Part shown: positions 45,699 to 55,110 of the stretch, piece by piece
Position numbering within the stretch: the first letter of the stretch is position 1
How the letters are laid out: the number at the start of each line of letters is the position of its first letter
The notes under the pieces: model-generated
The model's database searches: none
What the model was told of the DNA's origin: nothing
What the model saw: the letters and a program-made list of their open reading frames with translations, nothing else
Position numbers and translations under genes: made by a program
Assembly (NCBI GenBank): GCA_013214025.1
Contig: JABSRN010000067.1
Coordinates: forward strand, 1 to 64,000
Direction: 5' to 3'
Length of the DNA: 64,000 bases
From: Polyangiaceae bacterium
GTDB taxonomy: Bacteria > Myxococcota_A > Polyangia > Polyangiales > Polyangiaceae

Positions 45699-46670
45699 AT
45701 GACCGAGACCACCACCGTCGACCGCACCCGCTTGGGCATCAACGATCGTTATCCGTTCCCGGCCTACCCCAACGGGTGGTTCCGTGTTGCCTACTCCAAG
45801 GATCTCGCCAAAGGGGATGTGAAGGCGCTCAAGTACTTCGGAACAGATCTCGTCGTCTTCCGTGACGAAGAGGGAACAGCACACGTCACGGACGCCTTCT
45901 GCGGACACTTGGGGGCTCACCTCGGTCACGGCGGCAAGGTCGAAGGCTGCGCCATCCGCTGCCCCTTCCACGCGTGGAAATGGGACGGCAAGACCGGCTC
46001 GCTGCTGGACGTGCCCTACGCCAAACGTTTGCCGCGCGCCGACATCAAGGCGTGGCCCACCGTCGAACTCAACGGCATCGTCATGGTGTGGCATCACGCC
46101 GAAGATAAAGCGCCGACCTTTGAGATCCCCCTGGTCCCGGAGACCGAGAAGGACGCCGGCTACACGGAGCCCAGTGAGCACTACTGGAAGATCCGTAGCC
46201 GTTGGTTGGATATGAACGAGAACGCGGTGGACAACGTACATTTCAAGTACATCCACGGCACGCCGGTCATCCCCGAAAGTTTCCCCGAAGTCCGTGACCA
46301 CATCCTCGAGGTGAAGAACATCACCAAAATGACGACGCCGCGCGGCCCTATCGAAGCCGTACTGGTAACCATTGACCACGGTCCCGGCTTTCAGATCGTG
46401 CGCATCGACGGCGCAATCAAGACCGTCATGATCAACACGGCAACGCCCATCGACGAGCACTACTCGGACGTCAGCTTCACCTACGCCGTCGAAGACAAGG
46501 GCGGCAACGTGGGAGCTGCGCGCATCAAGGACCTGCTCAGCCAGTTCGAGAACGACCTGCCCGTATGGGAGAACAAAGCGTACTTCAAGAAGCCTCGCCT
46601 CTGCGACGGCGACGGCAAGTTCGGCCTCTACCGCAAGTGGATGAAGCAGTTCTTCAGCTGTGAGTGGTAA
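45699..46670 (+). CDS. Rieske non-heme iron oxygenase, catalytic subunit
   Basis: A 323-residue oxygenase. The Rieske 2Fe-2S ligands are CGH (Cys68, His70) and CPFH (Cys88, His91). The mononuclear iron site is visible as DNVHFKYIHG (Asp178, His181, His186). The size and sequence are like the KshA/VanA-type subunits that hydroxylate steroids, aromatic ethers or related compounds. It needs an electron-transfer partner; no reductase or ferredoxin was seen in the window. A ribosome site (ACAGGAACCAAAATG) precedes the ATG. The next gene begins just after or overlaps its stop. Confidence 0.9.
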   Translation: MTETTTVDRTRLGINDRYPFPAYPNGWFRVAYSKDLAKGDVKALKYFGTDLVVFRDEEGTAHVTDAFCGHLGAHLGHGGKVEGCAIRCPFHAWKWDGKTGSLLDVPYAKRLPRADIKAWPTVELNGIVMVWHHAEDKAPTFEIPLVPETEKDAGYTEPSEHYWKIRSRWLDMNENAVDNVHFKYIHGTPVIPESFPEVRDHILEVKNITKMTTPRGPIEAVLVTIDHGPGFQIVRIDGAIKTVMINTATPIDEHYSDVSFTYAVEDKGGNVGAARIKDLLSQFENDLPVWENKAYFKKPRLCDGDGKFGLYRKWMKQFFSCEW

Positions 46671-46674
46671 CAGG

Positions 46675-47490
46675 GTGAGCGATACCAAAGCTATCGACTG
46701 CTGGGTCAACGTCAACCTCGGGGAGCTGGGCACACCCGACTACTTGGTGGACGTCGCCGCCAAGCTGTTCAAGCGGGGCCAAGATCTCTTCCGCGACATG
46801 TCCATCGAGGAAACCCTCGATGGCATGGACAAAGCCGGCATCGAGAAGACCATCCTCACCGTTCAAGCCGAGGAGCCTAGCGCCCACGTCCTGAGCTTCA
46901 TCAAAGCTCACCCGGACCGTTTCTTTCTCGGGGCGGAAATCGATCCCCGCCGCGGAATGAAAGCGATCCGCGCACTGGAGTCGGTCACGAAGGAACATGG
47001 CGCGCTGTTGGCACGCATTACTCCGTTCTATTCGGGCATCGCTCCCAGCGACGCGATTTACTACCCCGTGTATTCGAAATGCATCGAGCTCGATCTGCCG
47101 ATCACGATCAACACGGGCATTCCCGGGCCGCCAGCGCCGGCGCGATGTCAGGATCCCCTCGAGCTGGATCCCGTGTGTTTGCACTTCCCCGAGCTCAAGC
47201 TCGTGATGTGCCACGGCGCCGATCCCTGGTGGGACGTCGCGATGCGCCTGATGCTCAAGTACGAGAACCTCTACTTGATGACCTCCGCCTACCTGCCCAA
47301 GTACCTCCCCCCCGAGTTGATTCAGTGGATGAACACCCGCGGCAAGACCAAGGTCATTTACGCGTCCGACCACCCGTCGATTCCCATGAACCGCGGCCTC
47401 GAAGAAGCCAAGAAGCTGGAGTTCCGCCCCGGCGTCTTGGACCGCTACATTCGTGAGAATGCCCAGGACCTGTTCTTCTCGAAGAAATAA
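46675..47490 (+). CDS. Amidohydrolase family 2 metal-dependent hydrolase
   Basis: About 271 residues of a TIM-barrel hydrolase/decarboxylase family (ACMSD/LigW-like). It has FFLGAEIDPRRGMKAIRAL, the metal-site segments LVMCHGADPWWDVAM and VIYASDHPSIPMNRGL. The canonical N-terminal DxH metal ligands are not obvious (IDCWVNVN), so the metal site may be altered. The start is GTG at 46675; a GTG at 46660, overlapping the Rieske gene, is also possible. Position right after the oxygenase suggests it acts on the oxygenated or ring-opened product. Confidence 0.75.
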   Translation: MSDTKAIDCWVNVNLGELGTPDYLVDVAAKLFKRGQDLFRDMSIEETLDGMDKAGIEKTILTVQAEEPSAHVLSFIKAHPDRFFLGAEIDPRRGMKAIRALESVTKEHGALLARITPFYSGIAPSDAIYYPVYSKCIELDLPITINTGIPGPPAPARCQDPLELDPVCLHFPELKLVMCHGADPWWDVAMRLMLKYENLYLMTSAYLPKYLPPELIQWMNTRGKTKVIYASDHPSIPMNRGLEEAKKLEFRPGVLDRYIRENAQDLFFSKK

Positions 47491-47508
47491 TCGATATCCG
47501 GCACACCG

Positions 47509-48174
47509 ATGAGTGACGCAGAAACACCGCCTGGGACCGCTACGGTTCCCGCCGAGGTCGACCAAAGTGGTCGGGAGCTCGGGCCGCGCGCATTACAAAC
47601 CCGCACGCGCCTGATGGAAGCAACCCGTGCCCTGCTCACAGAGCGCTCGGTGCGCGACATCTCCGTGGTCGAAATTGCCCGGCGCGCGGAGACGTCTCCC
47701 GCAACCTTTTATCAGTACTTCAAAGACGTCGGCGAAGTCACCCTTCGGCTGGCGGACGACGCAGCGAAGGAAATCCCGAAAGTCATCGAACTGATTGACG
47801 GTGACTGGGAGGGCGAGGCGGGCCTGCAGACCGCCATCGCGATCACCACTGCCTTTACCGAGTACTGGGAGGAACACCGAGCGGTGCTGCTCGTACGTAA
47901 CCTGGCCGCTGACGAAGGCGACCAACGCTTCATGGATGTTCGCGGCAAAGTCGTGAGCCCCATCATCGCGCGCTTCACTGAAAAAATTACGGCTTCGCAA
48001 CAAGCCGGAAGAGTCCCCGCCGACGTGCACCCCCAGGCGGCCGCCGTGGCGATGACCACCATCCTGGAACGACTCGCGGCGTACCAACGCGAGCTCGAAG
48101 CCTTCGGTGTTACGCGCAAAGACATCATCGCGTCCACGGCGCGGATCTTGTTTCAAACCGTCACCGGTAAGTGA
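47509..48174 (+). CDS. TetR-family transcription regulator
   Basis: A 221-residue regulator with the N-terminal helix-turn-helix RSVRDISVVEIARRAETSPA and TFYQYFKD, and a helical ligand-binding region. It stands among the catabolic genes on the same strand, 18 bases after the amidohydrolase. Palindromes of identical design lie upstream of the operon start (41382), of the amidohydrolase at 49938 and of the gene at 63948; these are the best candidate operators. TetR proteins usually repress until a pathway intermediate, often an acyl-CoA, binds; the ligand is unknown here. Confidence 0.88.
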   Translation: MSDAETPPGTATVPAEVDQSGRELGPRALQTRTRLMEATRALLTERSVRDISVVEIARRAETSPATFYQYFKDVGEVTLRLADDAAKEIPKVIELIDGDWEGEAGLQTAIAITTAFTEYWEEHRAVLLVRNLAADEGDQRFMDVRGKVVSPIIARFTEKITASQQAGRVPADVHPQAAAVAMTTILERLAAYQRELEAFGVTRKDIIASTARILFQTVTGK

Positions 48175-48351
48175 GCCGCCCCTCAGTTCGTCGCGACGTC
48201 ACTTATCCGGCCAATGCCGCGGCGCCCAATTAGGGCGCGCGATTCGTTCAGTCGTCGTGCACGCACGAGATGTCTCAAGCGCCCAGACCGACGGCAACGC
48301 CGGGCAGATTCCGCCGGCCGCACTGGTCGTCACAGCCCAGCTCTGTCAAAG

Positions 48352-49545
48352 ATGCCGGCTATGGAATTCGACCCCTTCTCGGACGTGTTTTTCAACGACC
48401 CCTACCCGACGTACCGCGCGCTGCGGGATGAGTCGCCCGTCTATCACAACCGTGAGCAGAGCTTTTACGCGCTCTCTCGTTACGAAGACGTGCTCATGGC
48501 GACGCTAAAGCCGCTGCTGTTTAGCTCCGCCGAAGGAGTCGAGGTGCAAGGCCGGGACAAGTCCGAACTCGGTGTGCTGCCGATGATCATCTCGATGGAC
48601 CCGCCGAAACAGATCCGGCAGCGCAAGCTAGTGTCCATGGCGTTTACGCCCAAGACCATCGCCGTGCTCGAGGACCGCATCCGCGAGTGCGTCGGCGAGT
48701 TTTTGGACCCGTTGCTTGAGCGCGGCGAGGGCGACTTCGTCAAGGAGTTCACCAGCTGCGTTCCCGCGGACGTCATCAGCCTGTTGCTTGGTGTGCCCAA
48801 GAGCGAGCGGCAACGCTTACGCGAGCTAGTGGAAACCGAGCTTACCCTGGAGCCCGGCACCACGACGGTGGGAGCCAAAGGCAAGGGAGCCGCGATGAGC
48901 CGCGTGCAGTACTTCATTGAGCTAGTCATGACGCGACGAGCCTCTCCCGAAATGGACATGATCAGCGCTCTCATCGCAGCCGAGATCAAGAACGACGACG
49001 GCGAGATGGATCAACTCTCGGATATCGAGATCGTTGGTTTTTGTATGCTCCTGCAAGCCGCCGGTGCCGAGACCGCGACAAAGCTAATGAGCAATACTCT
49101 TCTCTTGTTGCAACGTAATCCCGAAAGCCTAAGACGAGTACGCGCCGATCACTCCCTTCTCCCCGGAGCCATTGAAGAGGCACTGCGGTTCTGGCCCCCC
49201 GCGCAAATCCTCGGCCGTCAGGCGACCGAAGAGATCACGATGCATGGGGTCACGATTCCGAAGGACGCCCGAGTCATGTTGCTCGCCGGCTCCGCCTCCC
49301 GCGACGAACGCCAGTTCGACAAGCCAGACGATTACGATATCGATCGCGAGATCAACATCCAGCTTGCCTTCGGACACGGCGTGCACAAGTGCATCGGTGC
49401 GGCGTTGGCGCGTTTGGAGACACGAGTCGCGCTCGAAGAAGTTCTTGGGCGCGCTGAATCCTACGAGATGGACGAGAGCCGCACCGAGCGCGTGAAGATG
49501 ATCAACGTCGCGGGTTACTCGTCCATCCCGATCCGCTTCAGCTGA
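48352..49545 (+). CDS. Cytochrome P450
   Basis: A 397-residue soluble P450 mono-oxygenase. The oxygen-binding I-helix (MLLQAAGAETATKL), the ExxR pair in EEALRFWPP and the heme loop LAFGHGVHKCIGAALARLE with the axial Cys are all present. The start is one of two near ATGs (MPAMEFDPF); the longer upstream frame has no support. Closest in style to CYP107/CYP125-like bacterial hydroxylases, but the substrate cannot be told. It comes after the TetR gene with 177 bases between, in the same direction. Confidence 0.92.
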   Translation: MPAMEFDPFSDVFFNDPYPTYRALRDESPVYHNREQSFYALSRYEDVLMATLKPLLFSSAEGVEVQGRDKSELGVLPMIISMDPPKQIRQRKLVSMAFTPKTIAVLEDRIRECVGEFLDPLLERGEGDFVKEFTSCVPADVISLLLGVPKSERQRLRELVETELTLEPGTTTVGAKGKGAAMSRVQYFIELVMTRRASPEMDMISALIAAEIKNDDGEMDQLSDIEIVGFCMLLQAAGAETATKLMSNTLLLLQRNPESLRRVRADHSLLPGAIEEALRFWPPAQILGRQATEEITMHGVTIPKDARVMLLAGSASRDERQFDKPDDYDIDREINIQLAFGHGVHKCIGAALARLETRVALEEVLGRAESYEMDESRTERVKMINVAGYSSIPIRFS

Positions 49546-49937
49546 TTCGACGTCGCCGGCGCGTTGGCCGCAGCGGGTCGCTGACGGCCTCTCGGTCACC
49601 GCTGAGTGAATCGGCGGGTGGCCGGAATCGGCAAAGCCGTCCCAAACAGCCAAATCGGCGAGCATCGAACCGTGGGCCGAAAAGGTGCAAATACCTGAAC
49701 TCATTGGCAGGATCGGGCCTACGGGCGACAAAATCGCCCTAGATGCCCACCATCCGGCTTGCTCTAACGGAAAGCCGCGACTACAAATCTGACACACCGT
49801 CAGATTTGGCGACCGCGGATGTTCCCGGCCACCCAGCGCGGCTTTTTTGAGCGACCTCCCGAATTGAGAGACCGTTCAAAACAGAACTCCGAATCCAACA
49901 TTTCCGGCTAACCGAGCCAAACAATCAAGGAGCCCCC
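49546..49937. other. Regulatory region before the second amidohydrolase
   Basis: 392 bases without a gene. It contains the best operator palindrome of the window at 49784 to 49808. The 130 bases after this palindrome lead to the gene at 49938 and should hold its promoter; no clear -35/-10 pair was picked. Confidence 0.5.
49784..49808. promoter_or_regulatory. Operator-like palindrome, site B
   Basis: CAAATCTGAC-ACACC-GTCAGATTTG, a perfect inverted repeat with ten-base arms and a five-base spacer, 130 bases before the gene at 49938. Strongest member of the three related sites. Confidence 0.75.
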
Positions 49938-51269
49938 ATGAAACTTGAAGACATGATCCTAGTCAGCGTGGACGACCACATCGTGGAGCCGCCGACGCTC
50001 TTCGACAAGCACTTGCCCGCTGCGTACAAAGACAAGGCTCCGAAAGTCATCAAGAAGAATGGCGCCGACATGTGGGAGTGGGGCAACGTTCCGATCCCGA
50101 ACCTGGCGCTGAACGCCGTGGTGGGTCGCCCCAAGCACGAGTACGGCATGGAGCCCACCAGCTACGAGCAGCTTCGTAAGGGCACCTGGGACATCGATGC
50201 CCGCATCGACGACATGAACGCGAACGGTCAGCTCGCCTCCTTGTGTTTCCCCTCCTTCCCCGGCCTCAACGGCTCGTTGTTCTGCAAGCAAGAGGACAAG
50301 AAGCTCGCCCACGTCATCCTCCAGGCCTACAACGACTGGCACGTCGATGAGTGGTGTGGCTCCAAGCCCGGCCGCTTCATCCCCAACGGCCTGGTTCCCC
50401 TTTGGGATCCGCAGCTCATGGCTGACGAAGTCCGCCGTCTCGCCAAGAAGGGCTGCCACGCCGTCAGCTTCAGCGAGAACCCCGAGAAGATGCAGCTCGG
50501 TCTGCCCAGCCTCCACAGCAAGAAGTGGGATCCATTCTGGCAGGCCTGCTCGGACGAAGGCACCATCGTCAACGTTCACATCGGCAGCGGCGAAGGCATG
50601 GCTGTTACCTCGATGGAAGCTCCCGTCGACGTCATGATCACCATTCAGCCCATGGCCATCGCCAGCGCCGCCAGCGACATCCTCTGGTCCAGCGTCTTGC
50701 GCCGGTTCCCCAAGCTCAAGTTTGCTCTCTCCGAGGGTGGCATCGGCTGGATTCCGTACTTCCTAGAGCGGGTCGACTACGTCTACGAGGGCCATCACCA
50801 GTGGACCCACCAGGACTTCGGCGACAAGAAGCCGAGCGACGTGTTCAAAGAGCAAATCGCCACCTGCTTCATCGACGACCGCGCCGGCGTTGCCATGCGC
50901 AAGCTGGTCGGTGTCGACAACATCAACTGGGAGTGCGACTACCCGCACTCAGATACTTCTTGGCCCAAAGCGCCCGAGGCCCTCTGGGAGCACTTCGAGG
51001 ACGGCGTCTCCGATGAGGACATCAACAAGATGACTCACCTCAACGCCATGAAGCTCTACAGCTTCGACCCATTCAAGCACATCAAGCGTGAGGACTGCAC
51101 TGTCGGTGCCCTTCGCGCCCAGGCCAAGGATGTCGACTTGAGCATCAAGGGTAGCCAAGGCGGCAAGGCTCCGATCACGGACGGCAGCGCCCGCCCCGTG
51201 ACCATCATGGACGTCGCCGTTCAGTTGATGGAAGCCCAGAAGCCGGTCGACAAGAGCGTCTCCAAGTAG
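49938..51269 (+). CDS. Amidohydrolase family 2 protein
   Basis: A 443-residue TIM-barrel metal hydrolase or decarboxylase. The N-terminal metal motif appears as VSVDDHIVEPP, and further ligands in IVNVHIGSGEG, FALSEGGIGWIPYF and WECDYPHSDTSW. Proteins of this subfamily are found beside oxygenases in aromatic and steroid degradation, and some are non-oxidative decarboxylases. The gene has its own upstream palindrome and a strong terminator, so it is a single transcription unit. A ribosome site AAGGAG lies before the ATG. Reaction unknown. Confidence 0.83.
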   Translation: MKLEDMILVSVDDHIVEPPTLFDKHLPAAYKDKAPKVIKKNGADMWEWGNVPIPNLALNAVVGRPKHEYGMEPTSYEQLRKGTWDIDARIDDMNANGQLASLCFPSFPGLNGSLFCKQEDKKLAHVILQAYNDWHVDEWCGSKPGRFIPNGLVPLWDPQLMADEVRRLAKKGCHAVSFSENPEKMQLGLPSLHSKKWDPFWQACSDEGTIVNVHIGSGEGMAVTSMEAPVDVMITIQPMAIASAASDILWSSVLRRFPKLKFALSEGGIGWIPYFLERVDYVYEGHHQWTHQDFGDKKPSDVFKEQIATCFIDDRAGVAMRKLVGVDNINWECDYPHSDTSWPKAPEALWEHFEDGVSDEDINKMTHLNAMKLYSFDPFKHIKREDCTVGALRAQAKDVDLSIKGSQGGKAPITDGSARPVTIMDVAVQLMEAQKPVDKSVSK

Positions 51270-51306
51270 TCGCCACCGAACGGCGCGCAACACTGCGCGA
51301 ATCGAG

Positions 51307-51339
51307 ACAGCGGGCCTTCGGGCTCGCTGTTTCCGTTTT
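51307..51339 (+). terminator. Rho-independent terminator after the amidohydrolase
   Basis: Ten-pair stem ACAGCGGGCC/GGCTCGCTGT (one G-T pair) with a TTCG tetraloop, followed by TTCCGTTTT. It lies 37 bases after the stop at 51269. Confidence 0.8.
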
Positions 51340-51385
51340 GTGCTGCAGCCCAGCCCGGCGCTCAGATGGCTACGCGGCGCCAACC

Positions 51386-51733
51386 TCAGTTGCCGCGTTC
51401 GAACATTTCGGTGACGTAGCGTTCCAAGACATTCAGCGCGCTATCGCTCAAGTCCTCGAACTCTACGCCACAGATCCCGCCCTCGGTCGCCGCCTTGTGT
51501 CGAATCACCGCCGGCAATTCGACGGCCCCTCCACCGGTGGTTTTCCAGTGAATGGGCATGACGTCGCCCACATTGCGCGTCATCAGCGCATCATCCACGA
51601 TCAGCGCGAGCCCGCCGAGGCTCACGTCCATGACCTGGAGCGACTGGGAGATCATGCCGTCCCCACAGGTCAGCACGAGCGGCATATCCGCCGTCGGGCA
51701 TACCCGAACGTGTTTCCGCCTCTCCGCTCCCAT
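51386..51733 (-). CDS. PilZ-domain protein
   Basis: A 115-residue protein made of a single PilZ domain, which in other bacteria binds cyclic di-GMP. The binding signature is complete: an Arg-rich start ERRKHVR followed after about 30 residues by VMDVSLGGLAL (D/NxSxxG). The ATG at 51733 follows GAGGGAC and starts MGAERRKHVRV; the longer frame upstream would add non-conserved sequence. It could act on motility, surface polysaccharide or another local system; nothing nearby settles this. It follows the beta-propeller gene on the same strand with 97 bases between. Confidence 0.82.
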   Translation of the reverse strand: MGAERRKHVRVCPTADMPLVLTCGDGMISQSLQVMDVSLGGLALIVDDALMTRNVGDVMPIHWKTTGGGAVELPAVIRHKAATEGGICGVEFEDLSDSALNVLERYVTEMFERGN

Positions 51734-51830
51734 GTCCCTCAAGTCTACGTGATGCTGGGTACAATCGGAACATTCCTGCCAATTACGGGGATTTAGTGAT
51801 GTCCCGCAGGCCCCCCGATGGCCGGCCGCG

Positions 51831-53105
51831 CTAGAAAGCGGCCAGGTAACGCGGCGGCTGGCCGATGCCATCGTCGACTCGGTGCGGACCCCAGTGCTCC
51901 AGCCAGCCGTTATCCCCCGCCACGAGGCGCTGTACCGAACCCGCAGCATCCGGCGACCTGGCGTCCGCGACGAAACAGACATCGCAGCCCAACGTGCACA
52001 CGAAACCACCGAGGGAGAAGGCGGCACCAGAGAGCAGCTCTCGGGATTCGCGGCTAGCCAGATCCAATTCGAACACTCGATCTGATCGCCCGCCCTGCTC
52101 CCCGAAGCTCGAATAGATCACACGCTCATCGTTACGAAAGACCGCGCTGAAACCTAGCGGACCGTCGGCTAACTCGGAGGCCAAGAAGCGTTGTTCTTCC
52201 CCCAGCACACCATCGCTGACATCGATCAGCACGAGACCACTCTGTTCGCGGGCACTGTCCTCACCACCGATTTCCAGCCCGCTACAACTCACCAGCAGTC
52301 GGGCCCCCTCGGGAGACAGCGCCACTCCAGCACATCCCTTCAAACCGTCGAGGGGCCGTGCCTCCTGCACACGGTCGGTCGCAGTATGCACTCGGGCGAT
52401 CCAGCTAAAGCCCCCGAGCAGAGGGTTGGCGTAACGCGAACCGAGAACCACATACAACTGGGAACCCGCCAGCGTCATACCGTCCACCCGCGGCAACGCT
52501 TCTGGATCCTCGGCGACCACATTCAACAAATCGATGGATCCGAGTATCGCGGGCACGGAAGGGTCGATGATCAATACGTCGTCTCCCGCATCAAAACTCT
52601 GCTCACGTGCCGAAGCGTTGTGCCCCCAACGCGACACATAGGCGCGCGTCTCAGTCAGCGAGACATAGTCGTGGGGGTTCGCACCAAAACCCGTAGCCAC
52701 CGACAACTGAGCTCGCACCTCAGCGGTGCTCAAGTTGACAAAACTAATGACCGCGTTCGTCCGATCAATGAGCACCGCCTCTTCGCCTTCCTGGATCATG
52801 GACGGCATCAGCACGTCACCGGACAAGGGCGCGGCAAGTCCAACGTTGCTCGTGGCGGACGATATCAACGATGGCGTCAGCAGCTGCCCGTCCCAGCCCA
52901 TGAGCGAAATATTCACCGATCGGTAGTCGTCCCCCGTGCTCGAGATGATCACCCCCCGGCCACAAGCTGTGCCGTCAAAATTCCCGAGGCCGCGCGCTTC
53001 CGTGCCCACCGGCTCCACATTGCAGGCCCCAGCCAACAGCGTGAACAAGAGTGCCGACGTTAGTCTCGCCCGCCGACAGGCTCGATTTTCGTGTCCGCTC
53101 ATCAT
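51831..53105 (-). CDS. Beta-propeller lipoprotein, BtuG-like
   Basis: A 424-residue exported lipoprotein: signal peptide with lipobox LAGAC, then a repeated beta-propeller of YncE/SMP-30 style (VLIDRTNAVISFVNLSTAEV, VLIIDPSVPAILGSIDL, GVALSPEGARLLVSCSG, VFELDLASRESREL). In Bacteroides the lipoprotein BtuG is a beta-propeller that captures B12 at the surface for BtuB. Here the gene overlaps the TonB receptor gene by four bases (ATGA) in an operon led by a cobalamin riboswitch, which supports the same role; the similarity is by architecture and context, not proven by sequence. Confidence 0.72.
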   Translation of the reverse strand: MMSGHENRACRRARLTSALLFTLLAGACNVEPVGTEARGLGNFDGTACGRGVIISSTGDDYRSVNISLMGWDGQLLTPSLISSATSNVGLAAPLSGDVLMPSMIQEGEEAVLIDRTNAVISFVNLSTAEVRAQLSVATGFGANPHDYVSLTETRAYVSRWGHNASAREQSFDAGDDVLIIDPSVPAILGSIDLLNVVAEDPEALPRVDGMTLAGSQLYVVLGSRYANPLLGGFSWIARVHTATDRVQEARPLDGLKGCAGVALSPEGARLLVSCSGLEIGGEDSAREQSGLVLIDVSDGVLGEEQRFLASELADGPLGFSAVFRNDERVIYSSFGEQGGRSDRVFELDLASRESRELLSGAAFSLGGFVCTLGCDVCFVADARSPDAAGSVQRLVAGDNGWLEHWGPHRVDDGIGQPPRYLAAF

Positions 53106-55105
53106 CGCCACCAATATTCTCCGCTCGCGTACACACCTCGACGGGCAAGCGGAAAGCCTACCGTATCTTGCTGAGTACTATCCAACACGTTGCGCCACGC
53201 GAACCGCACAGCCCACTGCTCCGATTTGCCCACAGCTTCAATGTCCACGTTGTGGTTCGGTGCCATCACGATCAATCCCGCCCGGTCGGCGAAGCGGGAA
53301 CTACGGTAGTGATATCGAGCGCCCAGACTCAGTTCCTCAAACAGTCCCATTTGTGCGGGCTCGGTGGAGAACACCTCCAACCACTGGCTCAGCAGCATCC
53401 GCGATCGAAAAGGCATAACGTCATTCACCAGGCCGTCCGTGGTCAGATCCCTCGGATCCAGTAAGGTCAGCGCCGTATCGCTACGAAAATTGCGTAGGAG
53501 TGTCGCGCCGAGCGCGAGCTCCGTCCCCAGCACTCTCGCCTCTCGGAGATTGTACGGAGCCATGGATCCGAAGCTATTCTGACGATAGTTAATGGCGTCC
53601 TGGGACTGTCGCGCGAAACCGAAGAGCTCAGCGCTCAATTCTAGATCGTCGAAGCGACTATTTCCCAAGCGGACTCCTATATCGCCCTGCCAACTGCTCT
53701 CGGGGCGGAGCTCGGCGGTGCCCGTGACAGCGGGAGAGATACCGAACATCTCAGCTAGGGTCGGTACCCGCACCCCACGACCCAGATTCGCCAGTAGCGA
53801 CCAAGGTCCGGCGATATGCCAACGTGCGCCCACGCGACCAACTGGCTCCAGTACTCCGCACGTGGCATTGGAGCTGGGACCGCGAGTCGTATGGCACTCG
53901 GCCGCCGCCACCGCGTGAAGACTCAACGGCGAGCCGGTCCCCCAGCGCCAATCGCCCGCCAGACGCGATTGCGCCCTGCGAGAATCGATGGCGCTCTCAT
54001 CGCGGGTCACTAGCAACGACTCGGACGATTGCAGCCATGCCAAGCCAACGAGCCAATCGTCGTTCGGCGCCAACTGCAAACGCGCGTTGCCAGAAAATCG
54101 CCGGCCGCCGTTGTGAGTTCGTGCACTGGTCACCGACAGCTCGCGCGCCGGGTCGAAGGTCGTCGTAGCTGCCACCAGAGCGGATGTATTGACAGCAAAC
54201 GAACAACTCTCACCGTCAGCCGAGCAGGGGGAGCGCAATGACACAGCAGCCAGCAATCTTCGAATTTGCGTCCGCGCGCGCTGGGCCGGGATCAACAACA
54301 GTCCTGGGCTGCCCTGTTCACGGTCCAAGGCATGCAACACGCTGGTGACCCGTGTCCGACCGAAGCGATGTCTCGAGATGCTCCACAACTCGTTACTGGC
54401 GTAGTCGGCGTTGTCCCGCGCACGGTCGCTGTCGTCAGAACTATCGAACAGCGTTCCATTGTTGTTCTCGTAGCGATAATCGTTGACCGCTGCATCGTGG
54501 CGCAGGGCCAATAGGGCACCGTGGTTCCGGTCGCCCACAGAACCCAGCGTCCAGCCCCCTTGGGTGCCAAAACTACCCAGCTCGGCGCCCCCCGCCAGCT
54601 CAGCGCGGGTGGGTAATCGAGGAGTCATGAAGATCGCTCCGCCCATGCCAAAACGGTCCGTGTTAACCGGAGCGTGCCCGCGAAACACCGTGATGCTGTC
54701 GAGCAACCAGAGGGGCACGGTCGACAGATCGGCGGTTCCCGTCACATCGTCATTCAAGCGCACCCCCGCGAGATACACGGGGGTCTGCGCGCTGGTCGAC
54801 CCGCGGATCGCCGCGGTCGACAGCTCATTACGCCCGCCCGATCGCGCCACCTGAACGCCCGGGACGCGGGTGAGGATCTCGGCGGAAGTCGTACCCGCAC
54901 CCTGCAGCTGGGAGCGCGGGATCACTGTGGAAGCGAGAGTGGGATCACCGCTGGACGGGCGAGAGCCCCTCGCGGCTTGCACCACCACCTCCTCCTCTTC
55001 TTCTGGCGGGTCTGGCGGCGTCTGGGCGCGCACCGATCCCACCATCAGCAGCAGACTGAGGCTAAAACCGTGGCGTGCCCGGCGACGAGCAGACCCCACG
55101 CCCAC
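53102..55105 (-). CDS. btuB: TonB-dependent outer-membrane receptor, probable B12 receptor
   Basis: A receptor of about 667 residues. After a signal peptide comes an acidic linker (PPDPPEEEEEVVVQAARG) with a TonB-box-like VVVQA, then the plug (STVIPRSQLQGAGTTSAEIL, PGVQVARSGGRNELSTAAIRG, DSITVFRGHAPVNTDRFGMGG) and a 22-strand-type barrel ending GVYASGEYWWR. The start is uncertain: GTG at 55105 is used, just after the previous stop; a TTG at 55120 would overlap. The operon begins with a cobalamin riboswitch and holds two lipoproteins, hence B12 or a cobamide as ligand. Confidence 0.8.
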   Translation of the reverse strand: MGVGSARRRARHGFSLSLLLMVGSVRAQTPPDPPEEEEEVVVQAARGSRPSSGDPTLASTVIPRSQLQGAGTTSAEILTRVPGVQVARSGGRNELSTAAIRGSTSAQTPVYLAGVRLNDDVTGTADLSTVPLWLLDSITVFRGHAPVNTDRFGMGGAIFMTPRLPTRAELAGGAELGSFGTQGGWTLGSVGDRNHGALLALRHDAAVNDYRYENNNGTLFDSSDDSDRARDNADYASNELWSISRHRFGRTRVTSVLHALDREQGSPGLLLIPAQRARTQIRRLLAAVSLRSPCSADGESCSFAVNTSALVAATTTFDPARELSVTSARTHNGGRRFSGNARLQLAPNDDWLVGLAWLQSSESLLVTRDESAIDSRRAQSRLAGDWRWGTGSPLSLHAVAAAECHTTRGPSSNATCGVLEPVGRVGARWHIAGPWSLLANLGRGVRVPTLAEMFGISPAVTGTAELRPESSWQGDIGVRLGNSRFDDLELSAELFGFARQSQDAINYRQNSFGSMAPYNLREARVLGTELALGATLLRNFRSDTALTLLDPRDLTTDGLVNDVMPFRSRMLLSQWLEVFSTEPAQMGLFEELSLGARYHYRSSRFADRAGLIVMAPNHNVDIEAVGKSEQWAVRFAWRNVLDSTQQDTVGFPLARRGVYASGEYWWR

Positions 55106-55110
55106 AGAGC

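Noticed and set aside
41548-51269. Acquisition of the catabolic cluster as a mobile island
   Set aside because: No tRNA, integrase, insertion sequence or flanking direct repeat was seen, and GC content and codon use look like the neighbours.
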